Assembly: GCA_003313425.1 (NCBI GenBank)
Contig: NHZP01000073.1
Location: 62,001-126,000, forward strand
Length of the DNA stretch: 64,000 nucleotides
Origin: Pseudopyrenochaeta lycopersici
Lineage: Eukaryota; Ascomycota; Dothideomycetes; Pleosporales; Pseudopyrenochaetaceae
Direction: 5' to 3'
Under the pieces are notes generated by a model, which was given only the letters and a program-made list of their open reading frames with translations, was not told the DNA's origin and searched no databases. Positions 11,066 through 20,745 of the stretch are shown here, piece by piece. Numbering within the stretch: position 1 is the stretch's first letter; every line of letters begins with the position of its first letter. Made by a program: the position numbers and the translations under genes.

Positions 11066-11802
11066 TCAAAGGTATTGCCAGCCTAGCTTCCTGAGACACT
11101 TCTGGATATCTTTCGCTGGAGCATTTGAGAGTAGTTGACTGTGACGATGGTCGACATCGCCTGCCCAACGTGCAAGCAAATTGAGACAATGATTCTCCTC
11201 CATTACTCCCATAAGTGTCTCGCCAACCTCCCAGGTCGTGTGAGTAATGCCATCATCATCTTTCCACTGTAATAGAACGTAAAAGTCGTCAAATCTTGCT
11301 CGATTTGACCCCCAGTCGTAGTTCTCTCTGAGATACCCATGAATATAGACTAGGGGATCCGAGGTTGTAGAGAGCTGGGGCATGGATAAACAAATCTTGG
11401 GCTCCCTCTGCGATTGTTTCCCATATCACAGTGAATACGGGGTCACCTTTCCCACCGGTTCGATTTGGTGCTCGCTCATCGAGGCGATAGAACACGACGT
11501 CCGTGCGCCAACTATTGTACCCAATGGTACCCCAATCTAAGTCGTAGTAGTAGGACGAATCTGGCATTGGTTTCCAGTCCGTCCAGCTCCAACTCGGTTA
11601 GTTCGCTGTCACTTTGGGATTTAACCTTCGGCGCTACCGTAACGAGACGCTTTCGGGCTGCTTCTGATAAATCTTCTTTCTCAAAATATGGGACGCAGTC
11701 ATTGCGCTGTTTGGCGCTCGCCGTTGGGGCCTTCGACAACCGGGCTGCGGGTTGAAAAGCATCAAGAGCTTTGGCTCCTGTGTTCTCATCGACAGAACGC
11801 AA
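11066..11802 (-). pseudogene. Unrecognised protein, frames broken twice
   Basis: Three coherent minus-strand frames follow one another. The first is Lys/Glu-rich, containing KRLVTVAPKVKSQSDSELTE. The second reads MPDSSYYYDLDWGTIGYNSW then RTGGKGDPVFTVIWETIAEG. The third reads YIHGYLRENYDWGSNRARFD then HTTWEVGETLMGVMEENHCL. The amino-acid texture suggests one former protein, with switches near 11590 and 11375 and no convincing splice sites there. I do not recognise the family. Confidence 0.4.
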
Positions 11803-12268
11803 CCACTGCGTAGCTGTTATGATGGCATTGTATAATAGCTATGTACTCATTAATAAGGCCTGGAGTACGTTAGTGTAGAAGAGAGATTCACAGGACTTCG
11901 TAATGAAATAATGCGAGCGCTGTCTGATAAAGCTGAGATGAACGTCTCCCACTCGTTCTACAACATTTAGCACGTTACTCGTAATGATAGGAATTTAGAT
12001 TACCTCGGCTCTAAGAGAGTCGCTGTGTACCATGTCCACTCTCTGGTGTACTACATATGATGAGTTTTTGGCGAAGGGGTAACGTAGTTGACAGAATAGC
12101 CTTCAGGTCCGTGCGCTTGGGTGCCAATTGGCATCCAAGCGCACGGACTACTCTCTTTGAACATTCCGTGTTAAGCCAGATGCTGGATATGCCTGTATAG
12201 CGCAAGAAAGCGGTTCATGCGTAATCCCTACGTATGCTCCGCGAGCGATTCCTGTAAACTATGGCTAT
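11803..12268. other. Intergenic, includes a short inverted repeat
   Basis: No gene was seen. Near 12101-12150 the segment GGTCCGTGCGCTTGGGTGCC is followed by an inverted copy (GGCATCCAAGCGCACGGACT), forming a hairpin of about 18 bp. Confidence 0.4.
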
Positions 12269-12501
12269 TTACAAACCCCACTTGCGTCCCATTTGAGCTG
12301 AATTGCAATCTGGACAGTTCTTATCTAGGCGGTGCTCTCTGATAACTGTCAGTCTTCATCTGGAGCGGGTAGTTGGCTTACTTACATGGCAATAACGTTT
12401 GGGGGACATCTCTTATGGGTCTTCTGATATTTTTTGCACCATGCTCGAACAATGTATCGGAAGTGGGAACATTTGTACTGTACTTTCACGTAGTCGCACA
12501 T
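12269..12501 (-). CDS. Small conserved-type protein, 61 aa, two exons
   Basis: Exon 12501-12386 and exon 12338-12269 join across a 47-nt intron (GTAAGT donor, CTGAC branch, ATCAG acceptor). The product begins MCDYVKVQYKCSHFRYIVRA, continues WCKKYQKTHKRCPPNVIAIE and ends DKNCPDCN...W. Small ascomycete proteins with this start (MCxYxxVxYxCGH) and a conserved CPPNV are common and uncharacterised. Six cysteines in C/H-like spacing hint at metal binding. There is no signal peptide. The correct phase across the intron makes it credible despite the size. Confidence 0.6.
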
Positions 12502-12618
12502 GTTGGCAGGAGCTAGTGTGCTGTTGCGAACTTGGTAGGCTTCGGTCACATAGTTGTCTGTACTAAATAACGTACGCACCACCTCCATTCATCCCGCTAA
12601 TTCCACCCGCGCACCAGA

Positions 12619-12984
12619 TTAGTTATAGAAAATACCTAAGAAAGACTGGTCCTTGTTCTCGTCATCGTATCCATATACTGAGTTATCAAGCGGAAAAAAT
12701 GGTGTAAGTTGTAGTGCATGTTTATCGCTAATTCATGTATGAGGAGAACCACAAAGGATACAACTCACCCGCTGAGAACTGAGCTAGTGTTCTGCTCTCT
12801 GCGTCCCGGCAACTGTCAAATAGCGGCAAGAAGAACTCGATAGTGGGAAGATTAGGATCTTGTCCAGCATCAATGACGATAGGAAGGATTCCATTAGTCT
12901 CGCAATTGTATTCCAAGACGGAACCTAAGTTTTGGCTAAGGCAAGTTGTGGAAGCGACAGAGCAAACGCAATAATGAATGTCAT
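12619..12984 (-). pseudogene. Candidate small secreted protein with broken frame
   Basis: ATG 12984 starts a near-ideal signal peptide (MTFIIAFALSLPQLALA) that reaches a TAG at 12925-12927. An overlapping frame then continues as LGSVLEYNCETNG, IEFFLPLFDSCRDAESR and, after a GTGAGT...CTCAG intron (12678-12768), a short acidic end at 12619. A TATA-like TATATATAG lies upstream near 13090. The frame change between signal and mature part suggests a dead gene or an intron I cannot place. Confidence 0.35.
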
Positions 12985-13216
12985 TCTGTCTCCGTTTGCA
13001 GTATGTGGTTGCCGTGAACGCTTACATTGAGTGGGCGTGATGAGGTATCTCAAATTGTCAAACACTGAGATGTCACTTCTTTCAGTAGTGTGTCTATATA
13101 TAGGACTAGCAACGAGCGCTGCGCTCAGGTAGGAGACATTGCGGCATCTTTGACTAAGTTTAGACGCTTAGAGCCCATTTCGACCCCTGTGGACGTTCTT
13201 TTTACTTTCGGGCTGG

Positions 13217-13293
13217 AGTGTGGTGAGTGGCTAGTGTGGTGAGTGGTGAGTGGTGAGTGGTGAGTGGTGAGTGGTGAGTGGTGAGTGGTGAGT
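13217..13293. repeat. Heptamer minisatellite (GTGAGTG)n
   Basis: About ten tandem copies of a GTGAGTG/GGTGAGT heptamer, directly abutting the target duplication of the solo LTR that follows. Confidence 0.85.
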
Positions 13294-13298
13294 GTTCT

Positions 13299-13463
13299 TG
13301 TCAGATTGTCAAATACAAGGAAAGAGCGATAATTAGTAGGACCGATAACTATTGCGATCTACGGAACCTCCGGAAGCAGAGGAGCTATAAAAAAAGAACA
13401 GACAGAACAACAATAAATCAAGAATCAATTTTTCTGACCAACACATTCATTAAAATTCTGACA
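13299..13463. mobile_element. Solo LTR, 165 bp, target duplication GTTCT
   Basis: It begins TGTCAGATTG and ends ATTCTGACA, with TG...CA ends and short inverted TGTCAG/CTGACA termini. It is flanked by GTTCT at 13294-13298 and 13464-13468, a 5-bp duplication typical of copia/gypsy integration. Internally it shares GGACCGATA and CGGAACCTCCGGAAG with the solo LTR at 32879. No internal retrotransposon sequence remains. Confidence 0.85.
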
Positions 13464-13509
13464 GTTCTAGTGTGCTGAGAGCTGAGTGGTGCAGAGCACA
13501 GTGGTCAAT

Positions 13510-13920
13510 TTAAGGTTGGTCTTCCTGGAATGCTCTTTTGGCATCTTTGATACTGCTTTTCGAGGATGTTGATGGAAAGAATGTCGATGTAGTTAGATCT
13601 CTTGAGCACACCCGGTCTGCTTGTGTGATCTCCTCAACTAGATCATCGAGTCCTGCATTATTGGCCTTGCGCTTAGTGCTTTAGAGGGCCTCAGCTTTAG
13701 TTTGGTTTGATATCCCGCCACTCTGCTCTTCAGAAGGAAGTGTGTCCGGGGTAGCAGTTCTGGAGTTGATAGACCGGCAAGAGTAAAATGATGTATCGGT
13801 GGTTGAGGCGATGGATTCACAATAATCGTTGTCATCTGCGCTTGCGCTCGCTGGTGTGATTCCGGAGTTCGTTTGGAGCTGCAAACCTGAACGTGCTGTC
13901 ATAACAGTAACCGTCATCAT
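13510..13920 (-). pseudogene. Ser/Thr-rich protein of unknown function with one stop
   Basis: A 137-codon frame starts MMTVTVMTARSG, is rich in Ser/Thr/Asp (CESIASTTDTSFYSCRSINS), and reaches TAA at 13681-13683. The same frame then stays open for 56 more codons (KRKANNAGLDDLVEEITQAD and a Ser-rich end). CAA to TAA would account for the stop. A possible splice acceptor (GGTATAG) directly precedes the ATG, so this may be the last exon of a larger gene. The family is not recognised. Confidence 0.4.
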
Positions 13921-14015
13921 CTATACCTTGAAAGCGAGAATTTGAGCAACAGTGTTAAAGAAAAGCTAAAGGGTTGGTCTTGTCCCATTGAGAACGTGCA
14001 AGCGCTTCAACAATA

Positions 14016-14675
14016 CTATTCCTCGAATTGTTCAACTGGGGTCAAGATCACTGACCCATCTTCTTTATTCTCCCTGATCATGTAGGATTTCCATCCAGCT
14101 TTAGGCAGATCGATGTCCTCTTCGCCAGATAAGAATTTCATGAAGACGCCATGCGTGATAACGACAATATCTCTCCTCTCCTTGCCACGTAAGGCCAAGG
14201 TCAGTTGTCTGAATCTCTCCCTCATCTTTGTCGCCCTCAGTGTGACTGAATCGTCGTCTGCTGCGAATTGCCCTGCTTTAGCCTGCCAGTTCTCACTCAA
14301 TTGCTCCAAATCTAAATTCAAGAATTCCTTCTCTAATTCATGGTGCTCCGAGCCAGTATCGCAAGGCATCGCGCTTCGTTCTTGTAGGCCAGGTTCTAGA
14401 GTGAGCGCAATGCCGTGCTCAACACCACGTCCCGAGGCTTGGTCGAAGTATCGACTGTCGAGAACATGATGAAAACCTGTAAGGGAAGTTTGTATGGCGC
14501 GTCGAAGTGGAGAGGTGATTACTACTGCGATTCGCTCTGGATGGGGAAACGTGCTGACTAGATGAGCAGCTTGGGCATAACCTAGAGGAGTCAAGGGAGG
14601 ATCTAGGTGAGAAAAGTTTTTAGAAAGGTTGTGTTCTGATTCAGCATGACGGACAAGGTGAATGATTGACGCCAT
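14016..14675 (-). CDS. Histidine phosphatase superfamily (phosphoglycerate-mutase-like)
   Basis: An uninterrupted 219-aa frame. Residues 5-14 are HLVRHAESEH, holding the catalytic His of the LxRHG/A motif. SPLRRAIQTS supplies the conserved phosphate-binding Arg, and VVITHGVFMKFL near residue 180 supplies the second His. These cover the three signature positions of the superfamily. The length suits small fungal PMU1/YOR283W-type phosphatases. I prefer ATG 14675 (MASIIHLVRHAE) over 14693 because it places the motif at the usual distance from the N-terminus. Substrate unknown. No transit or signal peptide. Looks intact. Confidence 0.85.
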   Translation of the reverse strand: MASIIHLVRHAESEHNLSKNFSHLDPPLTPLGYAQAAHLVSTFPHPERIAVVITSPLRRAIQTSLTGFHHVLDSRYFDQASGRGVEHGIALTLEPGLQERSAMPCDTGSEHHELEKEFLNLDLEQLSENWQAKAGQFAADDDSVTLRATKMRERFRQLTLALRGKERRDIVVITHGVFMKFLSGEEDIDLPKAGWKSYMIRENKEDGSVILTPVEQFEE

Positions 14676-14693
14676 GGCAATTAGGAGACGCAT

Positions 14694-15602
14694 AGGCTAC
14701 AGATTACTACTTAAGTATGTAGCAAAAGCGAAATTTGAGGAATGGCGCAATAGATGCCAAGGATCACGACTGTAGCCTCTAAACTCATCACTCGTGCTTC
14801 TAAATCTAAAAGTTGTACATCAATCAATTCGATCTAACTCAATATATTAGGACTTATGTATTCACTAAGGAATAATCTAGTTTCTTCGTTACACATCTGT
14901 GATAGTAACTAATTTAGCTAATTACCTGCTGAAGAGATCTAATTAATTATTGCAGGCTCAACAAAGTACACATTGCCGGAGAAATGGTGCCTAAAAGTCC
15001 CTCAGGAAGGAAACGTCTGGCTAGAACGTTATTAGGGTCAATGCATTACTATGCGTTATTATTATTATAATAATAACGGCTTTTCGTTACGTTGCTGTCT
15101 GTGTTATCATGTTGCTGCGCGCACCGCTGCGAGCAACCTTCTCATTCGCGAACTTCTGCATCCCACAATCAGTCTCTATCTTTGGAAATATAAGCATTGA
15201 AACTTCTGATAAACTGTGTGCGTTTATGTGCCAGAAATCTCAGTGCTAGAGAACATCATGTGCATAGCAATGGAGGAAGCTCAGGCCCTCAAAAGATGTG
15301 CTGATTAGCAAGCCTCGCTTCGCTCGTCAATCTTGCCTCAAATTCTTTGACCGTTTCCCTAGCCACTTTGTCAACGCGAGCGCCATGCCTTGGCACTGTC
15401 AAGCACCGCACAGAAAGGGCAAAGGGTACGCGCACGTGGGCCAGCTGATTGGAAAGGAGCTCCGCTTTAGGGCAACGTCACTGCTCAATGCTAATTGGAT
15501 GAGACACGGCGCATATCCTCTTCAATTCCGTCTTCAACCCGCTTTCAACATCAAGCCTCACATAGCGCCTCAGAGAGTGGTTATCTACTGGATCTACTGA
15601 CG
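14694..15602. other. Divergent intergenic region
   Basis: AT-rich in its first half (about 14830-15075, including a TAT/TTA run near 15057). It lies between the minus-strand phosphatase and the plus-strand chromate transporter, so it should contain both promoters. No gene supported. Confidence 0.4.
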
Positions 15603-17375
15603 ATGTCGCTTTCCGCGATTATCAGTTCTTTTCGCGCTCATACGCGTTCCCAACGCAACAACTCCTTCCAAGCCAACACAGAAAGGCTGAGATGGCGACT
15701 TGCGGAGATGTTCGTAAGGACTTGGGATCTAGGCTTCACAGCGTTTGGCGGACCACCTGTACATTTCCAAATCCTCCATCGCAGGTTCGTGGAAGGTGTT
15801 GGATTCGGTGGTGGAAGCAAATGGATTGACGAACAGACCGTGAGTAAATAATGGTGCTTATGTCAACGGCGTAGCCTGTTAGCGGAACATTTTCTAATGC
15901 GACTGCAGTATCAAGAACTTTTTGGAATATGCCAAGCACTCCCTGGACCAGGTTCTACAAAGATGGTATTCTGCATTGCAATGATTCGTGCAGGCGTTAT
16001 TGGAGCTATCTTCACTTTTGTTCTTTGGAGCTTACCTGGCGCAATTGGAATGTATGGTCTGTCACTGGGCGTTCAACAGATGCCTGACCGGTTGCCGCCT
16101 GCTGTGTATGCCCTGCTAAGCGGGCTAAATGCGAGTACTGTTGGGATCGTCGCATTGGCCGCTGTCCAAGTAAGGGCGTGCAATTATCTATTGGTAGGGA
16201 AATAGCTAATGGCATGCAGCTGGCGGAGAAAGCCATCAAAGATCGTCTCACAAGGATCCTGGTTATCATGGGCGCTTGCGCAGGCCTGTGCTACAACGCG
16301 CTCTGGTACTTCCCCATTCTGATATTGATTGGCGGAGTAGCTACTGTTATATGGGACGTGTGGCTGCAGCAGATGGTTGGCAGGATGCGAGCGAAATGGG
16401 AAGCGAACAGAAGGCGTGCGAGAAACGAAGGAGGAGATGCCGAAAGAGTCCATACATCTCAGAGCATACCGCCTAAGGAACATGCGCATGCTACTCCAGC
16501 AAAGCTCACTCAGCAAAAGCCGCAGGCTGAGGGCTCGGAAGGGCACACCTCGACTGAACAAGATCCTACTGGACAGGATTCTTTTGCGAACAGTTCAGCG
16601 CGTGAAGGCACGGGAAGCGCAGAAGCAGCTCCTGTTGCAGATACGAAGACGCACAACATATCTGTCAAGCTGGGCACCTCGCTCATTGTAGGCTTCCTGA
16701 GTGCGTTACCACTCCCGCTCTTCAAGCGCATTCTAACCTTGCAAAGTATCGTTCGTAATCATCATGGTTCTCCGGGGTGTGCTATCTAATAGGCCCCGCT
16801 CTTTCGATCTCTTTTCGAACATGTACCTTGCTGGCACTATTATCTTCGGCGGTGGGCCGGTTGTTATCCCCCTTCTTCGTTCATACGTTGTTGACCCAGG
16901 CTGGGTTTCGCCTCGTGACTTCCTCCTCGGCCTTGCTATAGTTCAAGCTTTCCCTGGGCCAAACTTCAATTTCGCAGTCTACCTAGGCGCGCTGGCACTC
17001 GCGGGTACGGGTCACCCTACACTCCTCGGCGCATTGCTGGGTTACCTAGGCATCTTCTTCCCAGGCATTGTCCTCGCAGTCGGAGTGCAGTCCATCTGGC
17101 AAGCACTGCGGGCAAAGGCATGGGTCGTTAGTGTGCTCAGCGGTATCAATGCCACAGCCGTTGGACTCGTCTTCACGGCTGTGTATCGGCTTTGGGAGAT
17201 CGGGTACTTAACACCGGAGAGTAGCGATGGGACAAGTCTTGGCCAGGAACCCTGGTGGGTTGTTGTCGCTACGGTCACCTATGCGGAGACTGCCTGGTTC
17301 AAGGTCCCACCAGCGATGGCGATTGTGTCCGGCGCTGTTATGGGCCTGGCATGGTATGGATCTGTTGGCCAGTGA
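15603..17375 (+). CDS. Chromate transporter (CHR/ChrA family), two-domain
   Basis: Four exons, 15603-15839, 15909-16169, 16220-16700 and 16747-17375, give 535 aa. The three introns (69, 50, 46 nt) all keep phase. The first CHR domain shows LGFTAFGGPPVHF and FGICQALPGPGSTKM. The second shows AGTIIFGGGPVVIPLL and VQAFPGPNFNFAVYLG. These are the paired FGG and PGP motifs of long-chain chromate carriers. About ten hydrophobic segments flank a hydrophilic Gln/Ala/Glu-rich linker (about residues 205-300). The family moves chromate or sulfate across the membrane and can confer chromate resistance. The last intron was placed so that the membrane helix FLISFVIIMVLRGVL is continuous. Intact. ATG 15603 is chosen; an in-frame ATG at 15495 would add a non-conserved leader. 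Confidence 0.9.
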
Positions 17376-18499
17376 GATTGTATCGCTTTGGGGTTCAAGG
17401 ATACGATCAGATAGAGGAGAATCGGCATCGTGCCGTCCAACACGTCCGTTGGGGATGCTGAAAGAAGGGTCGTCTTGATACTTATAGCTTATAATAATTA
17501 CAATATAGGTAAAAAATTAGGTTAGTATAACTACAAAGATGTTACTGCACAAAAGGAAACATGGAAGGACTAATAGTTGAGGATTTGGAAGCGACTGCAC
17601 TAGATTGCTCTATTTGAAGACCTAGAAATACTAAACTAGAAGGTTTATTTAGGGGATAGGATGCTGAGTTGACAGGACTCTTGAGCTGAAATAAGGTTCA
17701 GACAATGGTGTTATTACTCGTTGTAACAGGGTGATACGCTGCCATTCGCTGATTGTAAAGCATACACCTGGATTCTAGATACTAAAACATTGGATCTCCT
17801 CCTTATAGTATATTTACTCTAGAACAACTATGAGCTTTAATTCTTATAAGGTTAAGCCTAAGTCATGACTTGCATTTGGGGCGGGATCTAATCTGGTGAA
17901 ACATCGTTGAGGTTGCTCTCCCCTGTCAGGTACATACACGAGATTGAGATTGATGATGCGCGAAGGATTTCGCATTCTCTGGATTGATTGTTTGTTGAAG
18001 CTGGTTGATCCGTAATTTGACCGCGAATGCATGACTTTGAATTGGAAGAGATGGCTACAAAGGGTTGCATACTGTGCTATGATGATATCTTGAGGAACGC
18101 CGCCGAATCACACGGCACACAACTCGATCTTGAACGAAGAACTTCCATGCTTGCTTTTAGGGTCTCTGTCCGTACCGCAGAGCAAGGATTGAGGAATCCT
18201 TGCTACCAAACATCAGGAGAAGCTAGAATAACCCGAGTGTCTGGTCAGGACAATTGGGGACCCTTCGGTGCATGCCGTTAGCGTACCTGGGGATGTTATA
18301 GCGCGGCTCACATGCCGTCACCCGCGATGGATCTGGACGGGTCTGCATTGGATCGTCAAGCACCTGGTGGCCTATTACACGAGTCACAAGTTAGCATACC
18401 AAGAACACAATTGTGGAGCTGAACTGCACCCGCTTTCGTCTGAGGTCATTTAGATAGGAGACATGTAGAATATAGATAAGACTAGTGTAAGACTAGGCG
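17376..18499. other. Intergenic, no supported gene
   Basis: Downstream of the chromate transporter. Short open frames near 18027-18453 show no recognisable features. AT-rich from 17480 to 17840. Confidence 0.4.
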
Positions 18500-19565
18500 T
18501 ATGTACTAACTTACAGGTGCTTGCTAGCTTAGAGAAAAAGAAGGCTTACGTGGCATCTCTAGAGTCTCGTGAATAGGTATCTATTCTTGAGACAGTCTTA
18601 GCTACAGGCAGGAAACTTAGATGCGCTGTTATCTTTAAGGGCAAGAGCCTCTAGAATACCTGGTTCCCTGCCTCCTTAGTGCCTAACTAGCTCTACATAA
18701 CCTTAAAGAACAGCTAAATATTAAGATCTATTAGATATAAGTAGCTAGAGAGGATCTTTATCTCTAGAACAGCGACCCTGCTAGATTACACGAGGCTGCT
18801 AATACTTGACTGCTACAGCAGCTATATTAATATTAACTTTATGCTACTCTGTAAGCTAAATAAGATTAAACTCCTCTATCTGCCTCTTTACTGCTCTTAT
18901 AGGCTTTTTAGTAGTTAAGTTAAAGTATAGAGCTTAGATTTAGGCTCTAGCATCTCTTAATTGTCAGGACACAGGTCTACTCCCACTGCGCCAGGCAACC
19001 AAAAGGTAACAATGATCTGCTAAGTGCGGATCAAGCTGAGTAGAATAGTACTTAATGTCGTACTGGTAGCCAGCCAGCGGCTCTCAGCGCTTAGTTCTTG
19101 GCCTGCAGTCCTTGAACCTCAGCTGTTAGCGCCCTCGGCGCTATAGCCTGACATTAATAATGCAGTACTAGTTAAGAAACAGAGATTTATTAGTTACTAC
19201 TATTAAGCTTAAGAAGCTAGCCTTATAGAAAGAGTAATAAGAGCTAGATAGAGAGCTACTAGCCTCTCTCCTTATAACCCTAGCCTGGTTCTTCAGTCCT
19301 TACAGATATCTCGCCTAGTTACTCCTCCTAGAGCTCTATCTCCTTAGGATACTGTTTTCTTAACGCCTTAGAGGCCTTATAATATCTATTAAGTCTAGCA
19401 GCAGCTTGCTAAGGCGGGTGAGCTATTAGCTAAGACGCGCTTAGTGCTTTGAAAAGTGACTAAGGCTATCTTAAGCGCGAATACTCGCGCTGCAGAGCTT
19501 AAAGCTAGAAATTAGAGACTGTAACATTGGTGCTGTAGGAAGGAGAGTCTATTACGCTAGAAAAG
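18500..19565 (+). pseudogene. Fot1/pogo-like transposase destroyed by C-to-T mutation
   Basis: One frame reads through as a DDE transposase: ASLEKKKAYVASLESRE, CAVIFKGKSL, NTWFP, LERIFI, LLILDCYSSYINI (normally a DGHGSH-type motif), NKIKLLYLP. It is cut by TAG/TAA at 18574, 18652, 18688, 18715 and 18742, each in a Gln-compatible position. Active-site neighbours also look C-to-T changed (His to Tyr). The C-terminal part recurs near 19330-19500 as a DTVFLTP-, QQQLAKAGELLAK-like and ANTRAAELKARN stretch typical of Fot1. The whole block is rich in TAG/CTAG words. No intact TIR was found. Confidence 0.75.
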
Positions 19566-20350
19566 AGGGTGCTCTACAAATCAGGCGCGGAAGCGATGAT
19601 GCAAACGTAATTTTGGGAAGGAAGTTGATTATAGATATTTGGGATTAGCTACAGCAGATTATTTCCATAGAATTATAGCAATATTGGGAATTTGCGGTCG
19701 GTCATTTCTCTGATTGGGCGTCCTTGAAGAAGGTTAGCGCTCACCCTCTTTGGGGGTAGCTCAAAGTACACCAATCGATTGATGCTGCGCTAAGAGCGCA
19801 ATCCTTTATCATCCGCTTAACCCGTCTGCCTCGCCAAGTGTTACCCGGCCATGTCTGCATGTCTGCCTCTAGCATTGGCATAATCCAACCCAATGGGTGT
19901 CTTCGTTCATGGTGTGACTGCTCACAGGTTTCTCGTTCAATAGAGAGGAAGATGAATGGTTCGAGTCTTGCGCGTTGCGGTGAATCTATTCGTCAGCATT
20001 TGGGAAGTTCTGACCTTGAAACCCACCTTACTGAGGTATGGCAAACTCTACCTTCCTTTGCAATCCAATTAACTTCGCTAGATGCTAGACAGCTCTGGAC
20101 TCATCGCTGAGTTCTCCGAAGCCTACGGACGACGAACACACGAAAACAAGCGTATCAGCAGTACACATCAGTCAATTCCGACACTGCAAGATATAAACGA
20201 TATGCTGGGGCAAAGTGAACAAATTCTTATGCCCTCCAGCGCGTGCGAGATATAGTCCTCAGTCATCAGGACAAGACTCTTGCATTCGCGACCGAAAGAT
20301 CCTGAACTTTTGGAAGACGGCGCAAATATGGTAGCTAGAGCAGGTATGGT
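19566..20350. other. Intergenic, no supported gene
   Basis: A 90-codon plus-strand frame at 19838 has no recognisable motif. Otherwise nothing was seen. Confidence 0.35.
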
Positions 20351-20353
20351 CTC

Positions 20354-20452
20354 CTAGTCTAAGCAACCAAACTTTTTGGCATAATCTGAATAACGGAAAG
20401 ATTCGCCTATCTTCAAGGAATTTATGGCATTAATTGCAGCCTCAATATTCGC
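20354..20452 (-). pseudogene. N-terminal scrap of a pogo-type transposase
   Basis: MANIEAAINAINSLKIGESF followed by RYSDYAKKFG matches in pattern the start of the intact pogo transposase of this window (MTAIDNALAEINALKSGEKL). It is the helix-turn-helix (psq-like) DNA-binding start, cut off after about 30 codons. Upstream, at 20515-20527, TAGGGACGTGCGC also occurs just outside the intact element at 28875. Confidence 0.65.
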
Positions 20453-20745
20453 CATTTTGGTGGAGCTATCGCGTGTTGAAGATTGGATGAAAAATCGCGT
20501 TCGCGTGCGAGCCGTAGGGACGTGCGCGTGCTGGTGGACCAAGTCGGGTTGGTGTCCTGACAGCCTGCGAGCTAACGTTATCGCCCCACCAAGACGAGCT
20601 CAGCTACTACTAGCCTTGTGGCAGCCGCAGCTTTTTCCTGCGACGCTGCTGTTTGCATTCCCTCGCAACCTATCTATTAATCCGTACAAAGAATTGCACA
20701 CTCCTGGTTGTCCCGGACTGGACTCGACATGCGCTAGAAGAGGCG

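Noticed and set aside
13217..13293. Regular short repeats as a CRISPR array
   Set aside because: It is a spacerless heptamer minisatellite in eukaryotic DNA.
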